Shown: one piece after another, positions 48,895-58,077 of the stretch
How positions within the stretch are numbered: the first letter of the stretch is position 1
How the letters are laid out: the number at the start of each line of letters is the position of its first letter
DNA from: Negativicoccus succinicivorans
GTDB lineage: Bacteria > Bacillota > Negativicutes > Veillonellales > Negativicoccaceae
Direction of reading: 5' to 3'
Length of the DNA: 64,000 nt
NCBI RefSeq assembly: GCF_018372215.1
Contig: NZ_JAHAJN010000002.1
Coordinates: 1-64,000, forward strand
Made by a program: the position numbers and the translations under genes
Notes under the pieces: generated by a model
The model's database searches: none
What the model was told of the DNA's origin: nothing
The model's input: the letters and a program-made list of their open reading frames with translations, nothing else

Positions 48895-50752
48895 GATTTC
48901 CCTCCATTCCGTCGAGTACGCTGACGCCGAGCTGCGGGCAAACGCCGCAACCCGCGCAGGAAAGGCGGCGGCAATCATGTGTCAGCGCGGCGTTCACGCC
49001 CTGTCGCCATTCGCGATGCAGAAAATCTTTCGTCACGCCGCAATCGATATGCTCCCAGGGCAACGGCTCATTGAAATCGCGCTGCCGCTCCGCATAGTAG
49101 CGCGGATCGATGCCGGTCTCCTGAAATGCTTTATCCCAGTATTCCGGCTTGAACCATTCCGTCCAGCCGTCAAATTTCGCGCCTTGCTTCCACGCGGCGT
49201 AAATGACCTGCGCGACGCGCCGGTCGCCGCGCGCCAAGACCGCTTCCAGCAAACTGGTCGGCGCATCGTGATAGTGGTAATGAATATTGCGGCTTTTGAT
49301 TTGACTTTTCAAATACAGTTGCCGCCGTTCGATTTCCGTTTTCGGAATTTGGCCGAACCATTGGAACGGCGTGAACGGTTTCGGCACGAAACTCGATACG
49401 CTGATCGTGACATGCGCGTTCATGCGGCCCGTGATCGATCGGTACAGATCGCTCACGCGGTAGCCGAGTTCCGCGATGCCCGCTAAATCTTCATCGGTTT
49501 CCGTCGGCAAGCCCAACATGAAATAAAGCTTCACGCGATTCCAGCCGGACGTAAACGCGTTGGTGCAGGCTTGCATTAAATCTTCTTCCGTCACGCCTTT
49601 ATTGATCACATCACGCAGGCGCTGCGTGCCCGCCTCCGGAGCGAGCGTCAGACCGCTTTTACGCACCTGCTGCACTTTTTTCGCGATATCGACGGAAAAA
49701 CTGTCGATGCGCAGTGACGGTAAGCTGATGCTCACGCCGCGATCGGCGAACTCCGCGAACAACGCGTCGACCAGCGAGGCGAGCTGCGAATAGTCGGCCG
49801 AGGAAAGCGACATCAGCGAAATTTCATCATAGCCGCTGTTTTTAATCAGTTCGCGCGCGATCGCCAGCAACTGTTCCTGCGTTTTTTCCCGCACCGGACG
49901 ATAAATCATCCCCGCCTGACAAAACCGACAGCCGCGCGTGCAGCCGCGAAACAATTCGAGCACGGCGCGATCATGCACGGACGCAATATGCGGCAAAATC
50001 GGGTGTAACGGCACGGGCAGCGCGTCCACATTTTCCACCACGCGTTTTCGCACCTTCGCCGGCGCCGCCGTCGTATTCGGCACGAGCCGCGCGAAATTTC
50101 CCGCGCGATCGTAATGCGCATCATAAAACGCGGGCACATAGTTGCCCGAAATTTGCGCCATACGCTCCAAAAGGCCGCGCCGTCCGTCAGGCCGCCCCGC
50201 CGCCTTCCACGCTTTGACGGCATCGACCAATTCGACAATCGACTCTTCCGATTCACCGACAAAAAAGACATCGATAAACGGCGCGAGCGGCTCCGGATTG
50301 TAGACGCAGGGACCGCCCGCGATCACGAGCGGCATATCGTCCGTACGTTCTTCGCTCCAGATCGGCAATCCCGCCAAATCGAGCATATTCAACACATTCG
50401 TGCAGGACATTTCATACTGCAAGGTAAAACCGAAAACGTCGTATTCTTTCACCGGCGTTTTGGTTTCCAACGTATAGAGCGGCAACCCGTTTTGGCGCAT
50501 GGCCGCTTCCATATCCGGCCACGGCGCGTAAACGCGCTCGGCGACCACGTCTTCCTCTCGATTAATCACTTCATATAAAATTTTCAAACCGAGATGGCTC
50601 ATCGCCACCTCATACACATCGGGAAACGCGAGCGCCACCGACACCGCCATCTGACGGTGATCTTTGACGATGCTGTTGTATTCGCCGCCGATGTAACGCG
50701 CGGGTTTTTGCACGGTATTGAGCAAAAACGGCGAGACGCTGACTGTAGACAT
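48860..50752 (-). CDS. TIGR03960 family radical SAM protein with B12-binding-like domain
   Basis: The 630-residue protein has an N-terminal B12-binding-like domain (about residues 20-180, GEYNSIVKDHRQMAVSVALAFPDVYEVAMSHLG) and a central radical SAM core. Its cluster motif is C-x3-C-x2-C in FRGCTRGCRFCQAGMIYRP. Downstream are LMSLSSADYSQL, LAPEAGTQRLRDVINKGV and a C-terminal part with a Cys-rich end (DCRRLSCAGCGVCPQLG), probably for a further cluster. The family is tied by position to DUF2344, rng and the Mre cluster in Firmicutes. The substrate is unknown. Confidence 0.92.
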   Translation of the reverse strand: MSTVSVSPFLLNTVQKPARYIGGEYNSIVKDHRQMAVSVALAFPDVYEVAMSHLGLKILYEVINREEDVVAERVYAPWPDMEAAMRQNGLPLYTLETKTPVKEYDVFGFTLQYEMSCTNVLNMLDLAGLPIWSEERTDDMPLVIAGGPCVYNPEPLAPFIDVFFVGESEESIVELVDAVKAWKAAGRPDGRRGLLERMAQISGNYVPAFYDAHYDRAGNFARLVPNTTAAPAKVRKRVVENVDALPVPLHPILPHIASVHDRAVLELFRGCTRGCRFCQAGMIYRPVREKTQEQLLAIARELIKNSGYDEISLMSLSSADYSQLASLVDALFAEFADRGVSISLPSLRIDSFSVDIAKKVQQVRKSGLTLAPEAGTQRLRDVINKGVTEEDLMQACTNAFTSGWNRVKLYFMLGLPTETDEDLAGIAELGYRVSDLYRSITGRMNAHVTISVSSFVPKPFTPFQWFGQIPKTEIERRQLYLKSQIKSRNIHYHYHDAPTSLLEAVLARGDRRVAQVIYAAWKQGAKFDGWTEWFKPEYWDKAFQETGIDPRYYAERQRDFNEPLPWEHIDCGVTKDFLHREWRQGVNAALTHDCRRLSCAGCGVCPQLGVSVLDGMEGNRAKTTFIYRER

Positions 50753-50764
50753 CCTGACTCCTAT

Positions 50765-51886
50765 CTAAGCGGACGCATCAAACAAAACGGTTTTGCGCCG
50801 CAGATAAATATTTAATAACAACGCGACGCTGCACAAATTAAGCGTCAACGAACTGACTCCGTAACTTAAAAACGGAAGCGGGATACCGGTGACCGGCATG
50901 ATGCCGATCGTCATCCCGACATTAATGAAAATTTGAAACAACCACATCGCCACGATACCGGTCGCGATATAGCGTCCGAACCGATCGGCGGCCGTGCTGG
51001 CAATCCAAATGCCGCGGTACAGCAGCACGAAGTACAACAGCAACAGCAATAACGCGCCGACCAGACCCGTTTCCTCACCGACCACCGCGAAAATAAAGTC
51101 CGTGTGGTTTTCCGGCAAAAAATTCAACTGGCTCTGCGTGCCGGCAAACAAACCCTTGCCGATCAGACCGCCCGAGCCGATCGCGATTTTCGACTGGATC
51201 ACGTGGTAGCCGGTGTTGAACGGATCGCGTTCCGGATCAAACAGCACGAGAATACGATTCTTCTGGTACTCTTTGAGCAGGAAAAACCACGCCAGCGGTA
51301 AGACCGCCAGCCCCGCCAGGCAAACCTTGCGAATGTAGTCCATGCGCACGCCCGCAATATACAGACCGCCGAGCGTAATCGCGCCGAACACCAAACTCGT
51401 GCCCAAGTCCGGCTGCAGCAAGACCAACACAAACGGCGGCAGCAGAAAAAGCGCCGTGTAAAAAAGTCCGCTCCATTTTTTCAAATCCAGCGACGGCCGA
51501 CACAAAAACCACGCTAAACAGACGATATAAATGATTTTCGCAAATTCCGACGGCTGAATACTGATCGGTCCAATCGTGATCCAGCGTTGCGCGCCGAGCG
51601 CGCTCGTGCCCACCAGCATAACCGCTGTCAAAACGATTAAATTGGCCCCATATAAAGCCGGCGCGTAACGGTAAAGCTTTCGGTAGTCAAAGCGCAACAA
51701 GTACACGAAGATGGCGATATCCGCCACCAAAAACGCCGCCTGTTTCGCCAAGTAGTCCGAAACATGAAGGCCCGCCTGATTGATGTGGGACGCCGATCCG
51801 ATGAAGAGCAACCCGAGCAGCGTCAACGCCAGCGTAACCAACACCAGCGCCCGATCCGTCGAGCGCCACCAACGTTCGATGCCCAT
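50765..51886 (-). CDS. rodA: Rod-shape SEDS glycan polymerase RodA
   Basis: RodA polymerises glycan strands for wall elongation with PBP2. The 373-residue protein has about ten helices and the SEDS motifs GAQRWITIGPISIQPSEFAKI, LQPDLGTSLVFG, FLPENHTDFIFAVVGEETGL and PVTGIPLPFLSYGVSSL. The gene sits beside mrdA (PBP2), with only minD between, which identifies it as RodA and not FtsW. It is followed by the TIGR03960 gene after 12 bases. Confidence 0.94.
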   Translation of the reverse strand: MGIERWWRSTDRALVLVTLALTLLGLLFIGSASHINQAGLHVSDYLAKQAAFLVADIAIFVYLLRFDYRKLYRYAPALYGANLIVLTAVMLVGTSALGAQRWITIGPISIQPSEFAKIIYIVCLAWFLCRPSLDLKKWSGLFYTALFLLPPFVLVLLQPDLGTSLVFGAITLGGLYIAGVRMDYIRKVCLAGLAVLPLAWFFLLKEYQKNRILVLFDPERDPFNTGYHVIQSKIAIGSGGLIGKGLFAGTQSQLNFLPENHTDFIFAVVGEETGLVGALLLLLLYFVLLYRGIWIASTAADRFGRYIATGIVAMWLFQIFINVGMTIGIMPVTGIPLPFLSYGVSSLTLNLCSVALLLNIYLRRKTVLFDASA

Positions 51887-51887
51887 A

Positions 51888-52724
51888 CTAGCCTCGGCGC
51901 CGGCGCCATGCCGAGCTTTGCGATTGACGACGGGCGATGCGCGAGCGTTTGCTTTCCCCCGAACGGTAGTGCCGGTCGATGAACCGCGACCACTCTTTGA
52001 CGCCGCGTTCCCGTCCCGCTAAAAAGTCGTCGACCATTTGCGTCATCGCTTTGCCGAACGCGCCCAGCTGCGCCACGTTCGTGACGTTCCCCGCCTGCGA
52101 CTGCGCCACAACTTCCGGGGCATGCGGCAAGATGCCGCCGAGATGTTCCGGCTGCATCTGATTCGCCATTTCTTCGGCCGTCAAATACCCCGGCGTCTGC
52201 GCATTATGAAAATTATTGAAAATCAACGCGTAATGAAACATCCGATCTTCATGCATATATTGCATGACGCGGTCGGTATCTCGCAACGACACCCAGGTCG
52301 GTTCCACGACGAGAAAAATCCGATCCGCCATCGCAAGCGTATACATAAGACCTTTACCGATGCCCGCCGGGCTGTCGACCAAGAGGTAGTCATAGCGGTC
52401 ACGCAAATCTTCCAACACGGTCAATACCGCATCGCCTTCGAGCTCTTCCCAGCGGTATTGCTGGCTGGCCGGCATGAAATCGAGATTCGGCGCGATATGT
52501 AAAATCGCATCTTCTTCAAAACAACGTCCCGTTGCGACATCGAAAATATCAAACAGCACGCGGTCCTCGACGCCCAGCACCAGGTCGAGGTCGCGCAGAC
52601 CCATGTCGCCGTCCAGCAGCAACACGCGTTTGCCGCGTTCCGCCAGCGCCGCGCCGAAGGTCGAGGTGACTACGGTTTTACCGACGCCGCCCTTGCCGGA
52701 TGCCAGTGTGATGATTTGCCCCAT
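51888..52724 (-). CDS. minD: Septum-site ATPase MinD-like
   Basis: MinD is a ParA-family ATPase that positions the division site. The 278-residue protein shows the deviant Walker A SGKGGVGKT (residues 9-17), LLDGDMGLRDLDLVLG, DYLLVDSPAGIGKG and the switch region. The usual C-terminal membrane-targeting amphipathic helix is not clear. The last ~45 residues are Arg/Ser/Gln rich (RSRIARRQSQSSAW...). No minC or minE is found beside it, although the normal order in Firmicutes has minC just before minD. It could be a MinD with another partner. Confidence 0.85.
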   Translation of the reverse strand: MGQIITLASGKGGVGKTVVTSTFGAALAERGKRVLLLDGDMGLRDLDLVLGVEDRVLFDIFDVATGRCFEEDAILHIAPNLDFMPASQQYRWEELEGDAVLTVLEDLRDRYDYLLVDSPAGIGKGLMYTLAMADRIFLVVEPTWVSLRDTDRVMQYMHEDRMFHYALIFNNFHNAQTPGYLTAEEMANQMQPEHLGGILPHAPEVVAQSQAGNVTNVAQLGAFGKAMTQMVDDFLAGRERGVKEWSRFIDRHYRSGESKRSRIARRQSQSSAWRRRRG

Positions 52725-52741
52725 TTATCGTTTCCTTTCTA

Positions 52742-54538
52742 TTATTTCGCTGTCGGAATGTGAAAATACGCATCCAACATTTGTTTGACGATCGGCGCCG
52801 CCGACTCAATCCCGTAGCCGGCGTGTTCCACCAGCACCACAATTACAATTTGCGGATGGTCATACGGTGCGAACGCCGCGAACCACGCGTGATCCGGACC
52901 GTCGCCCGTTTCCGCCGTCGCGGTTTTGCCGCCGACTTCAATCGGATAGCCGTGAAACAAGGCGCCCGCGGTGCCGCCTTCCTGCGTAACCGCCCACATG
53001 GAACGTTTCACGGTATCGAGTACCGATTTCGGAACGACAAGCCGTCCCGTCACTTGCGGCTGATGGATTTGGTACGGCGAGCCGTCCAGATGATTAATGC
53101 GGCTTACGAGGTACGGTTTGTACCGCGTCCCGCCGTTGGCGATCTGACTGACGACGGAGGCCATTTGCAGCGGCGTCGCCAAGTTAAAACTTTGCCCGAT
53201 CGCCGCGTCAAACGTTTCGCCTAAATACCAGTCGTCATGAAATACTTCTTTTTTATACTGTTCGGTCGCTACCAGTCCGGACGCTTCCCCGTATAAATCA
53301 ATGCCGGTCGCTTCGCCCAAACCGAACGCGCGCGCCATCTCGGCGATCCGGTCGATGCCCAGACGGTGGCCCAATTCGTAGAAGTAAACATTATCCGATT
53401 TGGCCATGGCCTCCTGGAAATTAATCCAGCCGAACGCTTCGCCTGCCGCATTGCGTTTATCAATCAGCCAGTGCCGACCGTTATCGTAAATCCGTTCCTC
53501 CGGCGTAACAACTTTCGCGTTGAGCGCCGCGGTGCCGGTGATTACCTTAAAGATGGAGCCCGGCGGATAGGTACCCGAGACCACGCGATCATCAAACGGA
53601 CGCAAACTGTTTTCATTGAGATCTTGCCATTCTTTCGCCGAGATGCCGACCGCAAATGAATTCGGATTAAACGACGGCCAGTTGGCCATCGCCAATACCG
53701 CGCCCGTATTCGGATCGAGCGCGACGGCCGCTACCCCGGTCGGCCAAATATGCGACTTCGCAAGCTCGGACAGATGCTCTGAAATCGCCGCTTCCGTCGC
53801 CCGCTGCAACGGTAAATCCAAGGTCAGACGCAAATTATGACCGGGCGTAATCGGCGCTTCCTCAATGTTTTTGACCGGCCGCCCCGTGGCGTCTACTTCC
53901 ACCTGCCGACCGCCGGTTTTTCCCTGTAACAGATCGTTATAATATAATTCCAAGCCGGCGCGACCGACAATCGTTCCGGGCGCAAATTCGCTGCCATCGG
54001 CTTTGCGATCTTCCGGACCGGCTTCACCAACGTAACCGATGACGTTCGCCGCCAATGATCCGTACGGATAGTACCGCAACGGCTGTACCTCGATCGTCAC
54101 GCCGGGATACTCGGCGCGGTACTCTTCAATTTTCGCCACGATATCGGGGCCGATATCCACTTTAATCGGAACCGGTCCGAACGACGTGCCGTGGTCTTTG
54201 ATTTTCTTTTGAATGTCCGCCGGCGTCATTTGCAACACATTCGCCAAACGCGCTTCCAGCGCCGCATCCATCGATTTTTGCTGCGGCGTATACGAAACGA
54301 TATAGACCGGTCGCGAACCGACGATAATTTCGCCGTTGCGATCGAGCAAGACGCCGCGCGTCGCCTGAATGGTCATTTGCCGAATGCGGTTGCCGTCCGC
54401 GAGCTCTCGGTAATGTTCCCCGTCGATCAGCTGCAACACGAACAGGCGCAACACGAGTAACATAAAAAGGCCCGCGATGACGTAGATAAACGAATTGTAC
54501 CGACGATCGGTAACTTTTTTATATAAGCTTTCCAGCAT
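52742..54538 (-). CDS. mrdA: Penicillin-binding protein 2 (MrdA)
   Basis: The elongation transpeptidase, 598 residues. An N-terminal membrane anchor (about 15-37) is followed by the pedestal domain with a non-catalytic segment (RGVLLDRNGEII...) and the transpeptidase domain. The active-site Ser is S328 (G-S-I-F-K, SxxK). S-D-N is at 381-383. The third motif reads K-T-A (538-540), where KTG/KSG is usual. The gene lies between mreD and minD, the usual place for PBP2. The KTA substitution might affect beta-lactam response, which is inference. Confidence 0.95.
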   Translation of the reverse strand: MLESLYKKVTDRRYNSFIYVIAGLFMLLVLRLFVLQLIDGEHYRELADGNRIRQMTIQATRGVLLDRNGEIIVGSRPVYIVSYTPQQKSMDAALEARLANVLQMTPADIQKKIKDHGTSFGPVPIKVDIGPDIVAKIEEYRAEYPGVTIEVQPLRYYPYGSLAANVIGYVGEAGPEDRKADGSEFAPGTIVGRAGLELYYNDLLQGKTGGRQVEVDATGRPVKNIEEAPITPGHNLRLTLDLPLQRATEAAISEHLSELAKSHIWPTGVAAVALDPNTGAVLAMANWPSFNPNSFAVGISAKEWQDLNENSLRPFDDRVVSGTYPPGSIFKVITGTAALNAKVVTPEERIYDNGRHWLIDKRNAAGEAFGWINFQEAMAKSDNVYFYELGHRLGIDRIAEMARAFGLGEATGIDLYGEASGLVATEQYKKEVFHDDWYLGETFDAAIGQSFNLATPLQMASVVSQIANGGTRYKPYLVSRINHLDGSPYQIHQPQVTGRLVVPKSVLDTVKRSMWAVTQEGGTAGALFHGYPIEVGGKTATAETGDGPDHAWFAAFAPYDHPQIVIVVLVEHAGYGIESAAPIVKQMLDAYFHIPTAK

Positions 54539-54539
54539 G

Positions 54540-55016
54540 TCAATCTCCTTGGCGGCGCGGCCGCAAAAGCGGATGCAGCGCCAGGGCCACCAGCGCGTTC
54601 AAAAGCGCCTGCGGCAACGCTACGCTGAGGAAACTTCGCGTCACATTAATCGGTATGCCCCCCAGCCACCAACTGCAATAGTATACAAGCGCCGCGAAAA
54701 GACTTGCCACAAGCACCGCGAGAAACGACATTTCCCAACGAATCTGAAAGCGCGACCAGGCGAGCCACAACGGCAAAATGAGCAGCAAGTATCCCGCCAG
54801 ATGCGGACCGAAAAAATTGGCGGCCAGCACATCGGCGATCACCCCCGCCAAAGCAGCGGCAAAAAGACCGTACCGCGGTCCGTAGAAAAGCGTAATGAGG
54901 ACCACCGCCACCAGCCAGAGATCGGGACGCACCTCCGCCTGCCACCAAAACGGCAACACGGCCGTCTGCAGGAAAAAAATAAGCAGCGCGCTTACCCACC
55001 GGCGGGTCGTTGTCAT
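54540..55016 (-). CDS. mreD: Rod-shape protein MreD
   Basis: MreD is a multi-pass membrane component of the elongasome. This 158-residue protein has about five hydrophobic helices and the typical FFGPHLAGYLLLILPLWLAW stretch. It overlaps mreC by 4 bases and precedes mrdA by 1 base. Identity rests on size, topology and position more than on conserved motifs, which are weak in this family. Confidence 0.88.
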   Translation of the reverse strand: MTTTRRWVSALLIFFLQTAVLPFWWQAEVRPDLWLVAVVLITLFYGPRYGLFAAALAGVIADVLAANFFGPHLAGYLLLILPLWLAWSRFQIRWEMSFLAVLVASLFAALVYYCSWWLGGIPINVTRSFLSVALPQALLNALVALALHPLLRPRRQGD

Positions 55017-55906
55017 TCCTTCGCTCCTTCCTGCGGCGCATCGGGAACGAGATTCGGCATCTGCTCAAGCGGCACGGCCGCGGTGGACGCGTTCAAAATC
55101 ACCAACACTTCTTCCAATTTGGTAAAATCAACGGCCGGGGTCAACACGGCGCGCTTTACGACCCCCGAAGGATCCGGCACGATTTCTTTCACCGTACCGA
55201 TCAAAAGCCCCTTGGGATACAATCCCCCGTATCCCGACGTGACAATCGCATCCCCGACCACGATATCGCCTTCTTTGACGATATCGATCATCTCCGGATG
55301 CGCGACATCGTTGCCGTTGCCGGAAACGAGCGCCGCCACGCGCGACTGCGGGCGCTGCACGATACCACCCACCGCGGTGCGGGGGTCTAAAATAAATTGG
55401 ATTCGCGCCGAGTGCGGATACACATCGCTGACAAATCCGACCACGCCCTGCGGCAACATCACCGCCATATATTTCGTCAAACCTTCCGCTTTGCCGCAGT
55501 CGATCACCGCGCTCTGCGTCCAGCCGCCGTCATCGCGAGTAATCACGCGCGCGGCCCGCACCTGATATTGCGGATAGGTCGCTTCAAATTGCAACAGCGC
55601 TCGCAGGCGTTCATTTTCCGCGACAATTTCGCGTTGCGCCGTCAATGCGCCGCGCAGCGCGTCATTTTCCGCTCGCAGCTGTTGCAGTTCCGCATAGCCG
55701 GTTACCGCGCCGCGCAAGATCGTCGCGCCGCCAAGCACCTCCTGCGCCACACGCGCCGTTCCGTATTCAAACGGCGTCGCAGCCGCGACCAGCGGTTGCG
55801 TGACAAAAGGCACCGCCTCACGATGCCTCCATGCCCAACCGACCAAACCGATCAAAAGCAGGATGGCAATCGCCCAAACCAGCGTGCGTCGTTCGATTCC
55901 CCGCAC
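55013..55906 (-). CDS. mreC: Rod-shape protein MreC
   Basis: MreC links the cytoplasmic MreB filaments to wall enzymes. The 297-residue protein has one membrane helix (WAIAILLLIGLVGWAWRH), a coiled-coil region (ELQQLRAENDALRGALTAQREIVAENERLRALLQFE) and two beta-barrel domains with ARVITRDDGG, NQ-like VIDCGKAEGLTKYMAVMLPQGVVGFVSDVYP and GDAIVTSGYGGLYPKGLLIGTV. This is the normal MreC order. It starts at the end of the mreB-like gene (1-base overlap). Confidence 0.95.
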   Translation of the reverse strand: MRGIERRTLVWAIAILLLIGLVGWAWRHREAVPFVTQPLVAAATPFEYGTARVAQEVLGGATILRGAVTGYAELQQLRAENDALRGALTAQREIVAENERLRALLQFEATYPQYQVRAARVITRDDGGWTQSAVIDCGKAEGLTKYMAVMLPQGVVGFVSDVYPHSARIQFILDPRTAVGGIVQRPQSRVAALVSGNGNDVAHPEMIDIVKEGDIVVGDAIVTSGYGGLYPKGLLIGTVKEIVPDPSGVVKRAVLTPAVDFTKLEEVLVILNASTAAVPLEQMPNLVPDAPQEGAKE

Positions 55907-56934
55907 TATTCATTCCTCCCCACGTTGCCACCGACCAGTAAATACGGCCACTCCGCGCGGCGCTTCAACGCCAGCATGCCGCCTCGCGCCACGGTGCCGA
56001 ACGGCTCTTTCGCGACCTGCACGGGAATGCCGAGCGTTTCCGCGAGCGCCAAATCAAACCCTTTGACCAATGCCGCGCCGCCGGTCAGGCGTACGCCGTT
56101 TTCTAAAAGATCCGCCTGCGCCTGCGCGGAAAGTCCGCGTACTAAACGGCGAAAGCGTTGCAGCCAGACATTCGTCACTTCACGCACGAGCGGCAGCAGC
56201 TCCGTCGATGTCACAGTGAACTCCGTCAATGTGCCATCAGCCAGCAGGCGTCCCGTACACTCCTGTCGGGTTTCGCCGACGCTCTGTACGCAGACCGCCA
56301 CTTCACGCACGAGCGTTTGAATCGTAGCGGACTCCACCATCACTCCGTAGGTTTCGCGCAAGTACGCCCGCAACGCCGCGCTCAAAGCGCGGCCGCCGGC
56401 CGGCAGATAATCATTAGCGAGATAACCGCCGCCCGAAAGCGCGGTCAACGTAAACCCTTCGCCGCAATCCGCCGCCATCGCCGCTTCCGCGCGCACCGGA
56501 TCCCAACCGGTACCTATCGCCGCCGCCGCGCCACGATCCGCCAGCAACGTTTCCAATACGCCCGCCTTGCGCGTCGTCTGCAACCATGCCCGGACCGCCA
56601 CCTGCGACGGCAACGAAGGCACGGCAAGACACACGGTCGGCCGCGTCACGGCACCGCGTTGCACTTTATCCAAAATCGATTGTAATAGTAATTGCGCGGC
56701 GGCCTGTTGCGCCACGACGCCGCCCGCGAACGGTCGCACCGCGACGAGACCGCGCGGCTCCGCCCGCAATCGGATCGCCGCCTCGGTACCGACAGCGACG
56801 ACTTCCCCCTGCGTGGTTACCGCCGCCAGCGACGGCTCGGATATTTCCTGCTGAGCATCCGCCACCACCACACGTGTATATAACGAGCCCGGGTCGATCC
56901 CGACCAGCAGACTGCGCATTGAAATTCGTTTCAT
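55906..56934 (-). CDS. Degenerate MreB-like actin-fold protein
   Basis: It occupies the mreB position at the head of the mre operon and has an actin-fold layout in 342 residues, but the nucleotide site deviates. The phosphate-1 loop reads GIDPGSLYTR where MreB has GIDLGTANT. The phosphate-2 loop is DCGEGFT where DIGGGTT is usual. The adenosine loop is LTGGAALVKGFD (GGG to GGA). The EPSLAAV element near residue 33 is kept. The start is at 56934 (GGAG, 7-base spacing), with a second ATG 5 codons on. ATP binding and polymerisation are doubtful, so a scaffold role or a relic is possible. Confidence 0.8.
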   Translation of the reverse strand: MKRISMRSLLVGIDPGSLYTRVVVADAQQEISEPSLAAVTTQGEVVAVGTEAAIRLRAEPRGLVAVRPFAGGVVAQQAAAQLLLQSILDKVQRGAVTRPTVCLAVPSLPSQVAVRAWLQTTRKAGVLETLLADRGAAAAIGTGWDPVRAEAAMAADCGEGFTLTALSGGGYLANDYLPAGGRALSAALRAYLRETYGVMVESATIQTLVREVAVCVQSVGETRQECTGRLLADGTLTEFTVTSTELLPLVREVTNVWLQRFRRLVRGLSAQAQADLLENGVRLTGGAALVKGFDLALAETLGIPVQVAKEPFGTVARGGMLALKRRAEWPYLLVGGNVGRNE

Positions 56935-57123
56935 CTCTTCGCTCCGTCACGATTATTATTTCCTTAATTGCCTATCTTGTTATTTTAACATATTTCCTAT
57001 AGTAGCGCGCACCGGAAAACGCACGCCGGCAATGCTTTTACCAATGGTTAATGTCTTTTTGCGTGTGCTTAATACTATTTATGCTAAAATGAAACTGATC
57101 TGTTTTGTTTTTAAGGAGGATTC

Positions 57124-58077
57124 ATGGATAAAAAGAAAAAGCGCTGGGTAATCGGCGCCATCATCCTTTTATGTATTGCATTTGCTGTTTTTTTACAACC
57201 GTCACGCTCTGACAAAAAAACGATTCATAACGGCGACGGTTACGTGGCGGTAATTCGTGTCGACGGTCCGATTGTCGGCGCCGACGATATGCCGTCCAAC
57301 CTTTTCAGCGGCGGCACAACGGCCTCATCGGGACGTCTCATGAAAGAAATTCGCCAAGCGTCGGCGGATCCCGCCGCCAAAGCGGTCCTATTGCGTATTA
57401 ACAGTCCCGGCGGTTCGGCCACCGCATCACAGGAAATCGGCGACGAAATCGATCGGCTGAAGGCAAGCGGCAAACCGGTCATCGTTTCGATGGGCGACAC
57501 CTGCGCGTCGGGCGGATATTGGCTCGCCGCGAAAGGCGATCGGATTTTCGCCAACCCTTCCTCGATGACGGGCAGTATCGGCGTATACATCGGCTATACG
57601 AACTATGAAAAATTGATGGGTAAACTCGGTATCAACAACGATAAAATTAAATCCGGCGCGCATAAAGATATTCTTTCGCCGGATCGTCCGATGACACCGG
57701 AAGAGCGCGCCCTCGTGCAAGGCATGGTCGATGACATTTATGAACAATTCGTAGACGTTGTCGCAACCGGTCGGCAAATGGATCCGCAACGCGTTCGCGA
57801 ACTGGCCGACGGACGTATTTTTACGGGACGTCAGGCGCAGGCCGCCGGTCTCGTGGACGAGATGGGCAATTACTATGACGCGCTCGATTATACGGCCAAC
57901 CTCGTCGGCTTGCCCGCGACGGACGTGCCCACGCGCGAATACGACGACGCTTCGGTTTCCTGGCAACGTCTTTTCGGCGCCGAACTCCGCGGCGCGTTTC
58001 GTGAAAGCATCGGGAGCTTAGCTCGTCGCGAAGGCGGGAGCGCTCGCACCGAATGGGAGGCGCCGCATGCTCAGTAA
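57124..58077 (+). CDS. sppA: Signal peptide peptidase SppA
   Basis: SppA degrades cleaved signal peptides in the membrane. The 317-residue protein has an N-terminal membrane anchor (about residues 8-25). Its catalytic Ser lies in GDTCASGGYWLAAKGDRI and the catalytic Lys in SGAHKDILSPDRPMTPEE, the short Firmicute type. A TAAGGAGG site precedes the ATG. An extended -10 (TGCTAAAAT) lies about 40 bases upstream. The Yip1 gene starts 10 bases before its stop. The C-terminal ~40 residues are polar and variable. Confidence 0.94.
   Translation: MDKKKKRWVIGAIILLCIAFAVFLQPSRSDKKTIHNGDGYVAVIRVDGPIVGADDMPSNLFSGGTTASSGRLMKEIRQASADPAAKAVLLRINSPGGSATASQEIGDEIDRLKASGKPVIVSMGDTCASGGYWLAAKGDRIFANPSSMTGSIGVYIGYTNYEKLMGKLGINNDKIKSGAHKDILSPDRPMTPEERALVQGMVDDIYEQFVDVVATGRQMDPQRVRELADGRIFTGRQAQAAGLVDEMGNYYDALDYTANLVGLPATDVPTREYDDASVSWQRLFGAELRGAFRESIGSLARREGGSARTEWEAPHAQ

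Noticed and set aside
54495..55565. Plus-strand 356-residue open frame opposite mreC and mreD
   Set aside because: It is a shadow of two conserved, overlapping genes.
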